A DNA stretch of 64,000 nucleotides, taken from contig JAQFVV010006208.1 in NCBI GenBank assembly GCA_028023455.1, forward strand, positions 9,654,963-9,718,962, given 5' to 3'. The position numbers were made by a program, and so were the translations under genes. Numbering within the stretch: position 1 is the first letter of the stretch; each line of letters begins with the position of its first letter. The notes under the pieces were generated by a model, which had not been told where the DNA came from, did not search any database, and was given only the letters and a program-made list of their open reading frames with translations. This document shows positions 34,991 through 47,039 of this stretch, piece after piece. Source of the DNA: Epiperipatus broadwayi. Lineage: Eukaryota > Onychophora > Udeonychophora > Euonychophora > Peripatidae.

Positions 34991-37900
34991 TGAATTTGGC
35001 AAATTAATAAATGAAATTAATTTTTATAATATGTAATTAATTATTGATTTAAATATATGTTTGTGTGCGTAGAAATGTATGTGCACACTAGCATTCACAT
35101 CTTTGATAATTCCATTTGGAAAATATACATCAAATTTACATATATGTGATTACAGTTTATAAGTTCCTTTTTTGAAAGATTTACTCTCAATTAATTACAT
35201 CTTTAAATTAATCCAAAAAGATTTGTTGTTGTTTTCAAATTCTTTTTTAAAAAAAAATAGGATGATCAATGAATTAGTTCTTGACTCTTAGCTTTTTAAT
35301 CCAAGCAAAAATTATTGTTTCACTTTTAAAATGTTTTTTTTTCTTTTTCAATAAACAATTTAAAATAATATTCTATATACTAAAATATCTTTTCACAGTT
35401 ATTTCCACATTGAAAGTATATAAATTTCATTTATTCTCTTCAAAAAAACAAATACAAAATCATCTATGAATTAAATCTTTATTTTTAGCCATTTAACTTA
35501 AGTAAAATTATTTACTTGTACTTTAAAATGTCATTTTAAGGAATTGCTTAAAAGTACTTACCAGCCACATTTTATATAAATATGATGTGATATGTTTATC
35601 TGTGGTTCTTTGCATATGAACACAACAACATACATATACCAATTCTTTGGAAACCTTATGGGTAAGTGTCATCATCAGGACAGGTATAGTCAAGGTAATT
35701 GTTGGTCTGTATTAATGTCCCTTCTGGATAGGATTTGAATAGACTTCAGGCAAGCAGCTGTCTTATCCACATTTAAGGCTATGAAACACAAAGAAATTAA
35801 CCCATTTTCCTCCAAGTGAATTCAAACTCCATCATTATGAACTAGTAGCTTCCACTGTCCTGCTTTCAATTATTTTATGGTCATTCTCTAACTCTGGAAA
35901 ACCACTACTGCAACTGGAAAAAACTATTCTAGCCAATTCACCTGAAAAAAATAAACTATATATCCTCCTACTCTTGTTTTTTCAACCCTTTTATAGCCAG
36001 ATTGGGGTGACAAAAATACATTAATTAAAAATTGTTTTTTCTTATCTTTTTACTCTTTTCAAATCACTTTTAATTAAAAGCTACTTTTGGAATTTTTATC
36101 AAAGGATAATCTACAAAGATTTTAAAAAATAGATTATAGCAATTCTTACGATTATCAGTTCTATTTTAACATAAAACATGCTTGTTTTTAATTTCAAAAT
36201 TAGATTACAAGATTAACCTTTTTAACTATTTAATTTATAATAAAATTCTATTTTAAATCCAAAATTATTTAATCTTTTACTATGATTATTCCAGGGAAAT
36301 GAAGAAAATATCTACAATATTTCAATCTATATTTATTTTTACTTTTACTTTCCACTTTATATATATCTGTGCACACACTATGTTATTGTGTTCCATGTAA
36401 CACAACTGTTTCAACATATATATTTATATAATAGTCAAATAATTTTTATGGACAACTTAAAAAAAGGGTTAAAGAATAATCTACAATGACATATGTATTT
36501 ACATATAAATTCAATAAAAATATTAGAAATACGTTCAAATAAATTCCCTTACTTTTTAGTATTTTCCTATTATATATGTATTTGGCTTATAATGTAATGC
36601 ATTTATGTATAATGTATAATCCCTATGTTCTGGGATGAAATCTAAATAATTAATTTGTCAAATTACATCAGGATTTCAGAAATGATTGGATTTTTAGATA
36701 AACCTTATTTATTAGATGCAGTAAGCCACAAACAATGGTTGTAGCAGATTTTATATATATATATATGTTATTTTATAATTCTTTATACTTGACAAATCTG
36801 CTTGTAGCAGTGAAACCATTGGTAGTGTTTTTTTTAGAATATATGTTCTTGGCTAATCTGTTTGAGTTATGAATTTGGGGTAATTTTGATTATTTATTGA
36901 CTAGTTTAGCTTTATTATTTTAATGTTTATATATATTTATTAATTACAGACTTATCTCAATGTTGACACCTTGACTTCTCTCGCTATGGTTTTTTAACTA
37001 TTTTAAATTATAACCATATTTTAAATTTTTGTCCATGTATCTTCCTCTTTCATCAGATTTTAATCAATTTCTAATGAAGTTTATTTTTTGCACTATGTAC
37101 CTTTTATTTTCATTTAGTCTTTAAATAATCAATTATGTAATGTAATTATTTATTAAGCACACAGAAAGTATATGTAAATACTTTTAAGACAGGCTTTAAC
37201 CTGTATCAAATGCATCTTGAAATTTATAATAATCAAGCAATATCTTTATCTTGCCAATAGAGGGACCTCTCAAACCATGACACTAGATAACAACTTTTAT
37301 AAAGATAAAAATGGCCATCTTATCTTTATAAAAGTCTCTATCTTGTGTCATGGTGTAATGTTTTTTCCATTATAAAAGTCTCTATCTTGTGTCATGGTGT
37401 AATGTTTTTTCCATTTTATATATATATTATTATTATTATTATTATTACACATTCTAATTTCTGTGATTACATTGTAAACATTTCATATTTATTTTTGTAA
37501 TAACTGTTGTAATTTTTTCTTCAAAATTTATAACTGAATAAAAAATATTTTCAAAATAATATGTTGTTTATTTTTTTTAATTCACTTCTAATATAGCTAT
37601 TAATTCAAGTTTTTGAACTGACCAATGTAATCAATTTTTCAAGCTAAATAATGACTTTGCTTTGAGATTTTTCTATTTTTTGACTTTTGGCAATATTTTG
37701 AGTGCTAAACTATTAAAAAGAAATCAGAAATACATAGGAATGTTCAGTATAAACATTTTATCATAACTTATTATTTGTGGATGGCAGTTTGGCTCATGAT
37801 ATTACCCACTTTGCATTTCAATTATTTTCCATCAAAACCTTGTGATAATTTGAGGCAAAAGTTCAAATTTTATTTTAGTTTTTTAAGTCTTTATTCTATA

Positions 37901-38564
37901 ATAGAATTCAGTAAATTTGACTTGGTTTATTAGAAATCTAAATTTACAACAAAAAATATTCTAAAAACTTATTCTTGAATCATCCGAATATTAAAAAAAT
38001 AATAATAACATGAATTGTGTTAAATGTTATTGATCTAATTAGCTATTTACATTAAAATTTTCTTTTTAATTTGAGTCTTTAAACATTGTTTTAAACACTG
38101 GAGTGACCAATCGAGAAGTTATAGATTTCTTTCCAAAAATGGTGATTTATCTTAGTAATAAAAATAATACAACTAAATTTATTGTTTAATCTAATAGGTC
38201 CTAATATTAGTTTTCATTGACACCAGATCTTTTGTTTTTTTTGGCAATAATTTCTCTTTTCAATTTCTTATTCAGTTTAAAGAAGTGGCAGGGGTGGATG
38301 TGTGGGAGAGAGATATTGAATGTGGGAAGAGGGGGACAAAAATTAAGTGATTTATAAAATGTAGATAAATTTTAAAGAATCACTTTTTTACTGTAATTTT
38401 TTTAAAAATCTGTTGGAAATTTGGATTGTTTTTCATTTGTTGTGTGTCTTGTTTTAAAAAGTATGGGGAGGGGAAACAAAACTAGCCATTTTATTACTAT
38501 TATAAATTCACTGTGTAATCTACTTTTAATTGATAGTAAATATTTGAAAACCAGGCATTTTCAC
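34991..38564. other. AT-rich, no genes recognised
   Basis: At 35635-35690 the minus strand has CTGATGATGACAC and a loop-like ACC-CATAA-GGT, reminiscent of the other ribozyme repeats but without GAAA. At about 37328-37418 a 45-bp unit (AAAAGTCTCTATCTTGTGTC) is duplicated in tandem, and its reverse lies partly at 37277-37310. An ATT run lies at 37428-37446. No coding signal was seen. Confidence 0.45.
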
Positions 38565-38684
38565 AAACCTGGAGCTTAATTATAAGTATAGGAGATTTGT
38601 ACTCAGATTTTTAAGCACCGTCCATCTATCCACACTATCTCATACAACTGATACACATGACCACACACATGTAGAAAAGATAAA

Positions 38685-38741
38685 TAATCACCAATATACA
38701 TATTTCACGCTAAACCAGCACTCATCAGTTGGTCCAGATTA
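38685..38741 (-). ncRNA. Type I hammerhead ribozyme, family A, all core bases intact
   Basis: Minus strand in order: UAAUC (outer stem I), bulge UGG, ACCAA, CUGAUGA, stem-loop II GUGCU-GGUUU-AGCGU (five pairs including two G-U), GAAA, UA-UG-UA closing a 3-bp stem III with the last A of GAAA, cleavage after AUA, UUGGU, GAUUA. Predicted cleavage is between 38695 and 38694. This copy has the full hammerhead consensus CUGANGA...GAAA...NUH. Activity is untested. Confidence 0.78.
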
Positions 38742-38889
38742 TCATCTCTCTCATATATATATATATATATAATCAATGATATGGATGGCTGATAAGTTGG
38801 AGGTTGGAGTAGATTGAAGCCTGTCCATTAAAGTATGAAGATTTGCTATCTTAATATAAACTGGGCACTCATTATATATAGGGATATGG

Positions 38890-38946
38890 TAATCTGGACC
38901 AACTGATGAGTGCTGGTTTAGCATGAAATACATCTATTGGTGATTA
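38890..38946 (+). ncRNA. Type I hammerhead ribozyme, family A
   Basis: TAATC, TGG, ACCAA (38898-38902), CTGATGA (38903-38909), GTGCT-GGTTT-AGCAT, GAAA (38925-38928), TACATCTA, TTGGT (38937-38941), GATTA. The core is intact; stem III has one mismatch (C at 38934). Predicted cleavage is after 38936. Confidence 0.75.
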
Positions 38947-39050
38947 TTTATCGTTTCTACATGTGTGTCTTCATGTGTATCAGTTGTATGAGATAGTGTG
39001 GATAGATGGAGGTTGCTTGAAAATCTGAATTTAAATCCCCTATACTTTTA

Positions 39051-40734
39051 ATTCATGTTTTTTTTTTTATCAATCATCATTTTCTTAATTTTTTTTTTGG
39101 TGAACTTATGATTTCTCTTTGCAATTTTTAATCAGATTTAAACAAAAGAGGACAGGATGTGAAAGAGATGAATAAATTCTATATGTAATCTAAAACTTTT
39201 GACTTTTGATTTTCATTGACAAATCTTTGATTTGATTTTATTTTTTGCTAATTTTTATTTGTATTTTAATTTCTTATTGAGTTTTGAGAAAAGGGCAGAG
39301 GGATCGCGAATTTGATTTTTTTTTTTTTTGTCTTTAAAAAATTTACATTTTCTTTTTTAAAATCTAAATTCATAAAGTTGTTTTTTTAAAAAAACCAAAC
39401 ATTTTCCTGCCACACATTTCAATAAATAATTAACTTTTTAAAAATTAATTTATAAAGAAATATTTTCTTTTTATTATCATGGTGTTGATTTAAATAGTTT
39501 TTAGTTTTAAAAAAATGTATAATGTAAATCAAAATTTTTTTAAAAAATTATTGTTGTTTAAAAACCAGACAGTTCACTTTTATTTGTAATATATGAATGT
39601 CTTTGTACTGAATAAAGCTCATAAAGCTAAAAAGAAAGAAGAAATTTGTAAAGACAGTAGGTAATAGACATAGTTTATTCATCTCTTCTCACTTTTTAAA
39701 AAGTCATTAAGAAAGAAAAAATTTACAAATTTCTAAAATCATTGAAATTTCCAAAACGGAAATTGTTTGAAATAGATAAGATATGAAATTCACTATTACC
39801 CCCTCACTTATTAAAGAGCCAATAAGAAAAAAGAACTTTAAAAAAAATTTAAAGATAAAATCATATTCCAAATCAAATCTATCCATTACAAATCAAAATG
39901 TTGTTTGATTTTAAGAAGACTACAAAAGCCATATAATCCCTTCCCCCTATCCCTTTCTCCTCACTTTTTAACTAAAAAGCCAATAATAAAGAATAAATTT
40001 ATACAGATTTTTAAAGATGGAATAATGTCCAAAAAGAAATCTGTCATTTACAAATCAAAAATAAAACTTTGAAAGTCTAAATCAATCAGTTTTATAAGCT
40101 GATATTAGATATACAACGATGATGAGAAATTCAAAGAAATCTTACAATTGACCTTTTTAGAAATTGAAAAAAAAACAACAACAAACAAATACTACTAAAA
40201 GTTAGCCCAAAAAAAAAAACCTGCCAATGAAAACTTAATAGAAACAGGTTTTAGATTAACACATTGAATTTATAAATTAAGTCACTACAATAAATTGCCA
40301 TTTTTCTAAAGAAATTTTCAAATGATTGATTAGTCATTCCAGTATTCTTTTATGATGTCAAAGCAGTGTTGAAAGAATTAGCCAATAAGATCAGTACTCA
40401 TTAAATTGCATAATGGTAACAATATCTTTTTTTATTTTTTTTCCTATTGGTCAATTACATTATTCAGAAGAAAATAATGAAATCTTCATTGTTGAAGCTT
40501 GCTCCTAGAATCTAAATGAATAATTATAAATAATTACAAATCTACTAAATACTATTCTAAGATTAAAAATTATATTTATGATTATTAAATTATTATCAAA
40601 GACTAGTGCAATGGAATTTTGACAGCTCATAAATGTATATTTGCAGTAAAAAAATTTTTTAGAATATTCAAGCATTTGTTTAATGTAAATTTTTAATAAA
40701 TAACATGAAAGAATTTAATATTTTCCTGAAGGTT
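39051..40734. other. AT-rich, no genes recognised
   Basis: T- and A-rich with many short homopolymers. A loosely repeated motif (AGCCAATAAGAAAA/AGCCAATAATAAAG near 39815 and 39975) suggests an old duplication. No coding signal. Confidence 0.45.
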
Positions 40735-41260
40735 TGTGATGATGATGTTTTAGTTGTATTTATATACCAGACTCTTTCCATCATCTAATATCAGTATTGA
40801 ATGTCATTAGAAAACTTTAACTTTATTTAAATATTCCAAATACATTCAACTTTTAGTAATAGCACACAGGTTAGTATATGCACAACATTTTGAGTGGTAC
40901 TATTCTCTGCTCTTCTTCTGGTGTTGCTGGTCTGACTAGTAACAGTACTAGCAAGGGAATTGAACCTGAACCCTTAGATTCTTGAGTATTGAATTTTAAG
41001 ATAATGCTCTAACCAACTGAGTGGGTAACTCAGTTGGCTAGAGCATTAATAGGTAACCCATTTGGTTAGAGCATTATCTTAAAATTCAATACTCAAGAAT
41101 CTAAGGGTCCACATTCAGTTCTTATGCTAGCACTGTCACTGGTATGGCCAGAAACACCTGAAGAAGATGGGAGAATAATATCTCTCGAAATATTGTGCAT
41201 ATACTAACCTGTTTGGGGTGCTATTACTAACAGTTAAATGTATTTGGAATATTTAAATAA
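40735..41260. mobile_element. tRNA-type SINE in fold-back (head-to-head) arrangement
   Basis: The centre near 41020-41060 has two tRNA-like heads facing away from each other (GTAACTCAGTTGGCTAGAGCAT, GTAACCCATTTGGTTAGAGCAT; box A type). The arms then mirror each other: TTCAATACTCAAGAATCTAAGG against CCTTAGATTCTTGAGTATTGAA, out to AATACATTCAACTTTTAGTAA and its inverse. Body and tail recur once at 56.5-56.8 kb. Octopus tRNA-Lys-related SINEs are known, but I cannot match this to one. Confidence 0.75.
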
Positions 41261-42349
41261 TTTTTCTAAAAACATTCAATACTTATATTAAATAATGAAA
41301 ATAGTCCAATATAGAAATACAAATGAAAATTTATTTTTATTGGAAACATTTTATAAAAAATAATTATAAATATTTAAATAAAGTCCACAAACTGCTATTT
41401 TTTTTTTGCTATATTTACACCCTTAAGTTCAAAGAATGGACCAATCAGAAAATAATAAATGGGGAATAAATGGTGCTGACACCTTCAGATTTTTTTTAAT
41501 TAATAATTTAATATCCATGTCAATTCACATTTTTGTCAGTAAATTGAATTCAAAGAGGGTAAATAATATTAAGAATGACTGAAAGCAAATAATTGCAAAA
41601 AATAGTGTTCAGCCCCTACACAGTACAGTATCAAAATCATGGATGAGTTAAAGGAAGTAACAATTTGGATTGCCATTTTAATGAAACCATGGTGAAACTG
41701 AATTGATTTTATAAATTAATATTAGCTTATGGTTGTATTTTTCTCAATTCATTTTTATTTTATATCTTATAAGGTTACAGTAAAGAGAAAGTAAAATAGT
41801 TTTAAGTTTCTCATTACAGAACAAAGGCCTCTTCAATAATCTCTCATAAAGAGATTTAAAGAAAATCACAGCATAATAAACTATATTTGAAATTTATCAT
41901 ATATTATTTATTAGAATATTTTTAAGAGTTTAAAATGGAATTAAAGTTTAAAATGGAATTAAAAATATCTATTTTATTGTATGAAGAATAAAATAAAAGC
42001 GGTTTGTAAAGTTGACATACTTTTTTACACTAGAAAATAAACAATCTAGTTATTTAATGCATATAATAATAGATATTAATATTAAGATCAGGGAATTATG
42101 GGAAGGTCAACCTTTCAAAATATTAGTTGACAAATATTACAAGGATAGACGAAAGCGCTCCTAAATGACAATTATATTTTTTGTACTTTTCAAAAATTTT
42201 GATTACTGTATTTACTAATATTTAATTATAATATTTCTTTTATATATACATAAATAAAAAATAATTATAACTCAGACTATATCCAACTGAAAGGGCAGTA
42301 ATATTACATAATCATTGAAAGGCACAATTACTCTCTTTTCAGTTACATA
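41261..42349. other. AT-rich, nothing recognised
   Basis: No coding or repeat family was recognised. A short direct repeat (TTTAAAATGGAATTAAA, near 41930 and 41947) is present. Confidence 0.45.
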
Positions 42350-42450
42350 TATATTTATTCTTAAAAGGAGGTTTCCTTGACAACAGTTAGAAGTTGTTGA
42401 TTGTTATTGATATTGGGATTGTCAAAGTGCTGATTGTTTTTTAGTGATAT
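42350..42450 (+). repeat. Single unit related to the 53.3-54.3-kb tandem array
   Basis: AAAAGGAGGTTTCCTTGACAAC and TTGTTGATTGTTATTGATATT match the start of each 298-bp unit there. Confidence 0.7.
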
Positions 42451-42499
42451 ATATATATGTAAAATACTAGATGACGAAATAATACATAATACAAAAACC

Positions 42500-42652
42500 A
42501 CTGGAATTTTACAATTTTAATATACCATAGATAAATAAATAACACTTATAGCTAGTTTATAACATGATAGTCATATTGTAATCTAGTTATATATGTTATT
42601 TATTTATATGTTGGTATATTAAAAATTGTATAATTAAGTCCAGTGAGGTTTT
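42500..42652. mobile_element. Fold-back MITE, about 60-bp arms
   Basis: CCACTGGAATTTTACAATTT...ATAAATAAATAACA on the left mirrors TGTTATTTATTTAT...AAAATTGTATAATTAAGTCCAGTGAGG on the right. The centre lies near 42572. Confidence 0.75.
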
Positions 42653-42819
42653 TTTTAGATATAATTGTTTCTGAATCTTGTTTTGATCAAAACAATTAAA
42701 ATACGTCTAATGACAGCAATTAATTATGTAAATCTGAAAATAATATTTTCCTGACATAATTTTAAAAATTCCATTTTACCTGCTATAGAGATTACAACAT
42801 ATTATCTATTATTATAAAG

Positions 42820-43175
42820 TGCTGAAAATCTTCAAATTGTTAGTACGGAAGTCAAACTCAATAATGCGCTATTACTTTAAATATTATAAATCTCTGCGCA
42901 ATCACATGTCAGTAAGAGTTTAAAAAACTTAAGTGAATCACTTAAATTTAGAGTGCGTTTAGATTTGTACAATTCAAAATTTGATTATAACATCAGCACA
43001 CAATAGACTCAAGCCCTGATTTAGCATGGTCAGTGAAAGTTGGGTATTTATAGAAATGCACTTTAAACTTAAGTGATTTGCTTAAGTTTTTTAAACTCTT
43101 ACTGAGATGTGGGTGCGTGGAGATTTGTAATATTTAAAGTAATAGCGCATTATTGGAATTCGACTTCCGATTTAA
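42820..43175. mobile_element. Fold-back MITE, about 350 bp, same family as 33.6 kb
   Basis: Arms of about 110 bp begin CGGAAGTCAAACTCAATAATG (left) and end CATTATTGGAATTCGACTTCCG (right). They include GTAAGAGTTTAAAAAACTTAAG and its inverse. The loop is about 100 bp. A shared flanking block suggests the element extends some bases beyond these arms. Confidence 0.82.
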
Positions 43176-43907
43176 CAATTATAAGATATTATGTAACTGC
43201 AATTTATCCACTCTACTTGGAACATTTTTTAGTAAAAAACTTTTTATTGTACATATATGCATACACAATCTTAAGATATTACAGCAAAATAAAGGAAGTG
43301 GTGAATTTGGTAATATAAGATATTATATAAAAAAAATTATACACCATACATTAATTGTGGATTATTTATTAAATTATTTGCAGAGGAGTTAAAATAAAAT
43401 GTTCTGCCTTACTGTATGAATAAATTGATAACTAATAATTTATAAATGATGTTTTTAACGCTTTAAAATCAAGAGTAGCATTATTCAATATATATATAAT
43501 GTCAATAGTTGATAGTAATATTTGAAAATAAGTTTCCTCAAATAATTAATTAATATGAAGAACCTTATATATATACAATAAATAACTCAGATTATTCGAG
43601 AAGTAATCGAAGCTTCCAGTGAGTTATATAAATATATATAATCAATAGATCAAATTCATTCCCTCATTTATAAGCATGTAAATAAACTAATTATAAATGT
43701 ATAAGCTTTAACTCAGACTAATGCAATCATAAATATAGCAAGAATATATAGAGAAAACCTTTCATAAAGTACGTTTTTTTTAAAAAAAAACAGTATGTGC
43801 TTAGCCGACTTTCGATAAGTGTATATATATATAATATATAGGGTATATGAGCACAAACTTTCACACGACCCACCACTCTCCACACTATCTCACAACACTT
43901 ATACACC

Positions 43908-43964
43908 TAATCACCAATATATGTATTTCATGCTAAACCAGCAATCATCAGTTGGTCCAGATTA
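43908..43964 (-). ncRNA. Type I hammerhead ribozyme, family A
   Basis: The CUGAUGA and GAAA cores are intact, stem I (both helices) is perfect, and stem II is UGCU/AGCA with a U-U mismatch at its base. Stem III contains UAC-AUA. Predicted cleavage is between 43918 and 43917. Confidence 0.72.
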
Positions 43965-44379
43965 CCATCTCTACAATATGCTATAAGTTCTCAGATATAT
44001 ATTAAGATAGCCAAACCTCATACTTTAATTGGCAGGCTTCAATCTACTCCACACTCCAACTCTTCAACCGTCCATCCAATTGAAAAATCTGATGATGGAA
44101 TGCTCCAAGGCCACCCTGAGGCCGAGATTCTTGTCACACCCATGTTGACCTAAGGTCAATCTGACCCCTCATGTACAGGACATAATCCATTTTAATACAT
44201 ATATGAGGGATGGGCAGACATCTCTACTATGTAATAACTGAAACACACAGGCTTATTATATACCTGTGTCTATATATGTAATATATAGGGTATATAAGCA
44301 CAGACTTTCACACGACCCACCACTCTCCACACTATCCCCCAACTCTGATACACCTGAACACATATGTTGAAAATGTAAA

Positions 44380-44436
44380 TAATCACCAATATACGTATTT
44401 CATGCTAAACCAGCAATCATCAGTTGGTCCTGGTAT
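44380..44436 (-). ncRNA. Type I hammerhead ribozyme, family A
   Basis: The core is intact, and ACCAA/UUGGU and stem II are present. Stem III UA-CG-UA is self-complementary. The outer stem I is altered (GAUACCAGG). Confidence 0.7.
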
Positions 44437-44639
44437 CATCTGTCTTTTGAGAGTTTATTTACATTATATAAGTCATTGGAAACGTCAGTTACTTTCGGTT
44501 CAGTTTTATGTATATATAAAGTTCAATCACAATAGTTATTTGTTATTGTAGTTGATTACTTTAATGAAAGATAATGCAAAGAGATAATTTCGACTGTTTT
44601 TTAAAAATGATTAGATATTAAATAAATATCATTGTTAGT

Positions 44640-45125
44640 ATTCTATCCATCATCATCATCAACCATTATCAATCCTCCGCAGGATGACAGTCTCTCCAAG
44701 TTCAATTCATATTCTCCGATTTTTAGCTTCTCTTCTCCACATCACCCCTGCACACTTTCTTACTTCATCCATCCATCTCACATGTGGTATCTTTCTGGGT
44801 CTTTTACAATTTCTTGAAATCCAATTTAAAATTTTAATTATTCATCTACTATCAATCATCTCTTCTAGCAATATGTCCAGCCCAACTCCATTTTAGTCTT
44901 TTAATTTTTTCAATGAGGTCAGTAACATCTGTTGTTCTCTTATCCATATATTGCATTTTCGATCTCTTCTTGTTACTCCCAACATGCATCTCTCCATAGT
45001 TTTTTGAGTGGTCTGAAGTCTCTGTATTGCTCTTCTATTAAATGTCCAAGACTCAGATCTATAAATAAGAACTCATATAGGCATATTTTCTTTTAGTATC
45101 AAGTTATTTCTACCAAAAGCACTCC
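44640..45125 (-). pseudogene. RTE-type LINE, 3' end with simple-repeat tail
   Basis: The minus-strand translation gives the C-terminal signature of RTE reverse transcriptases (WSWAGHIARRDD near 44851-44886; before it a stretch with ALQRLQTTQKTM-like spacing and several stops). The element ends in a GAT/TGA triplet tail (44640-44660), as RTE elements do. It is 5'-truncated at about 45125. Plus-strand frames 44632-44896 are shadows. Confidence 0.75.
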
Positions 45126-45157
<32 letters not shown>

Positions 45158-45211
45158 AATAAATTTCTACATAAATATGAATGTGAGTAAGCAAAAAAAA
45201 AATCATTGTTA

Positions 45212-45300
45212 AATGTATCTGTTATAATTTTAGACAAATGCATTTTGGTACAGTGCACTAAAATGCATTTGCCTAAAATTATAACAGCGACATTTAACAG
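45212..45300. repeat. Near-perfect 40-bp hairpin
   Basis: TTAAATGTATCTGTTATAAT...GCATTTTGGTAC mirrors CACTAAAATGC...ATTATAACAGCGACATTTAA with a loop of a few bases. The minimal loop and lack of interior suggest a snap-back MITE remnant. Confidence 0.8.
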
Positions 45301-47039
45301 TTAATTTTTGTTCATTAATGCACATACATACTTGTGCTTTATTACATATAAATTCATTGAATTATTATCAGTTATATATATATTAAAATATTTGAACAAT
45401 AACTTCTGTTAAAAATTATTCATATATATATATAGTAAAGATTTTCATGAGTAAAAAATGCAGGTACTTAAAATTTTCACTATATCTATGAATATATTAG
45501 CTTATTGTTATTATTAGAATTATATATTTGTTATTTTGACCAGCCATTTTCTAAATTTTGAGCATCCCATCAGTATTTTTTAATTTCTGCTACTTTGAAC
45601 TGACTAGTGGTATCTATTCTAAATATACACACAGACAAATATGAAATATATGTAATAATTCATGGTAACTTTGGAGAATATCTATATAGAATATATAAAT
45701 ACAATCATCACCTCTTTGCAGAGACCACTTATTAACATCTTTACTCAAGATTGAAAGCAAATACTATTTTGCCAAGGTTTTTAATATACTCCTAGTTGTT
45801 TCCAAAAGCTGTTATGAATTATATCTTTCACCATTGAAAACCTTCACTTCAATATATATATATATGTCAAAGCGTCAGCCACTATTATAAGATGAAATTA
45901 AAATCTTTTTTGGTTCATACTGTGTATTATTTTTTTGTTTAAACTACCAACATTTTAATGAAATCACATTCAACCATGTTAAGCTAAGGCTATAATTAAG
46001 TACTATTTTCATTCAAGTAATAAGAAGATTGTGATTCGGTATGAATTAAAAAAACATTCACATATATATATATTAGATGATTGTCATTAATTACAGGAAA
46101 TAGATTAACCATAAAAATGTTTTTTTTTTCATTTTACAATCAGCTGATTTATTAAAAATGATTCTAGAAAAAAGAATTGATTTCCATAAGGCTGGAATAT
46201 TTAAATTATCAGATGACAAAACAGACTATTGTAATTAACACTATTAATTTTAGAAGAAAGATTTTAAAAACATTTATAAATGTTACCATTATAATTTCAA
46301 TTGTTGTTAATAAGTAAGATTTTCTATAAGCATTTGTTAATATTATTACACATGTAACTTCATTTTAATTTTCTTATCTTGCAGCATTTCCTTTAGCCTC
46401 TTCCTGATAGCACACATATACATAAATATCCATGACCATTTTAATTCTTAAATGTTGTTGTGTTATTTTCCTTCATCAATACTACAATCCAAGTAGATTT
46501 TGATGTTTCAGACTCATGGTTGTGAACATAGAATTTTGCTATTAATCATTCCATTTTAAATCACAGACATTGAATAAAGAGAGCACCATTCCCTTTACTT
46601 TGCTAAGCTTTCAACTCACAATTCATTTTTGTTTACTACTAATTCAAAACTTATTTATAAGTTGAGGTAATATGTAAAATTACAAAACTTTTAAGGGAAA
46701 GAAAGTATGTGCTATCCCTTCTGATGACTGTTTTTGTCTCTATAGTAACATAAACAACACAGCCTATATTTTTAAACACTGAATTTTTTTGAACATGTGA
46801 TTTCTTTCTTCCAATTGTAACAAAGCATTGTTGTAATTCAGCAATAATTTTAAAAAAAATATCTTCAATTTTAATTTTAAAAATGACTCATTTATCCTAC
46901 ATTTATTTAAAACAAACACATTTTTATTAAACATTTGACCTTGAATTGTTCTCTTTATTTAGCAATTTATAAACCATAGAAAATGACAAATGAAGATGTG
47001 TGTGTATACTACAATGTTTATATAGCTTTTAAGCTAAAA
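45301..47039. other. AT-rich, nothing recognised
   Basis: No coding signal or repeat family was seen. Confidence 0.45.

Larger units (their letters stand above)
38565..39050. mobile_element. Family A head-to-head fold-back pair with preserved ribozymes
   Basis: The left copy (minus sense, about 38575-38745) and right copy (plus sense, about 38770-39045) are inverted around about 38760. The right copy also keeps the unit's upstream part (GGAGTAGATTGAAGCCTGTCC, AAAGTATGAAGATTTGCTATC). The ends carry GTACTCAGATTT and its inverse AAATCTGAATTTAAATCCCC. The two ribozymes are the best-conserved pair in the window. Confidence 0.85.
43840..44440 (-). mobile_element. Family A head-to-tail array, second locus
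   Basis: One full unit and part of another, same orientation and landmarks as 7.2-8.1 kb (GATAGCCAAACC, TTGACCTAAGGTCAA, GAGGGATGGGCAG, TATATGAGCACA). The ribozymes start at 43908 and 44380, 472 bp apart. The first unit has lost about 25 bp upstream of its ribozyme. Confidence 0.85.

Noticed and set aside
35635-35690. CTGATGA-containing motif on the minus strand
   Set aside because: A small loop like those of families B and C is present, but GAAA is missing and stem I does not pair.
41130-41210. Hammerhead in the tRNA-type SINE (CCTGAAGAAGA...CGAAAT)
   Set aside because: Stem II can form, but an extra base separates it from the core and no stem I partner was found.
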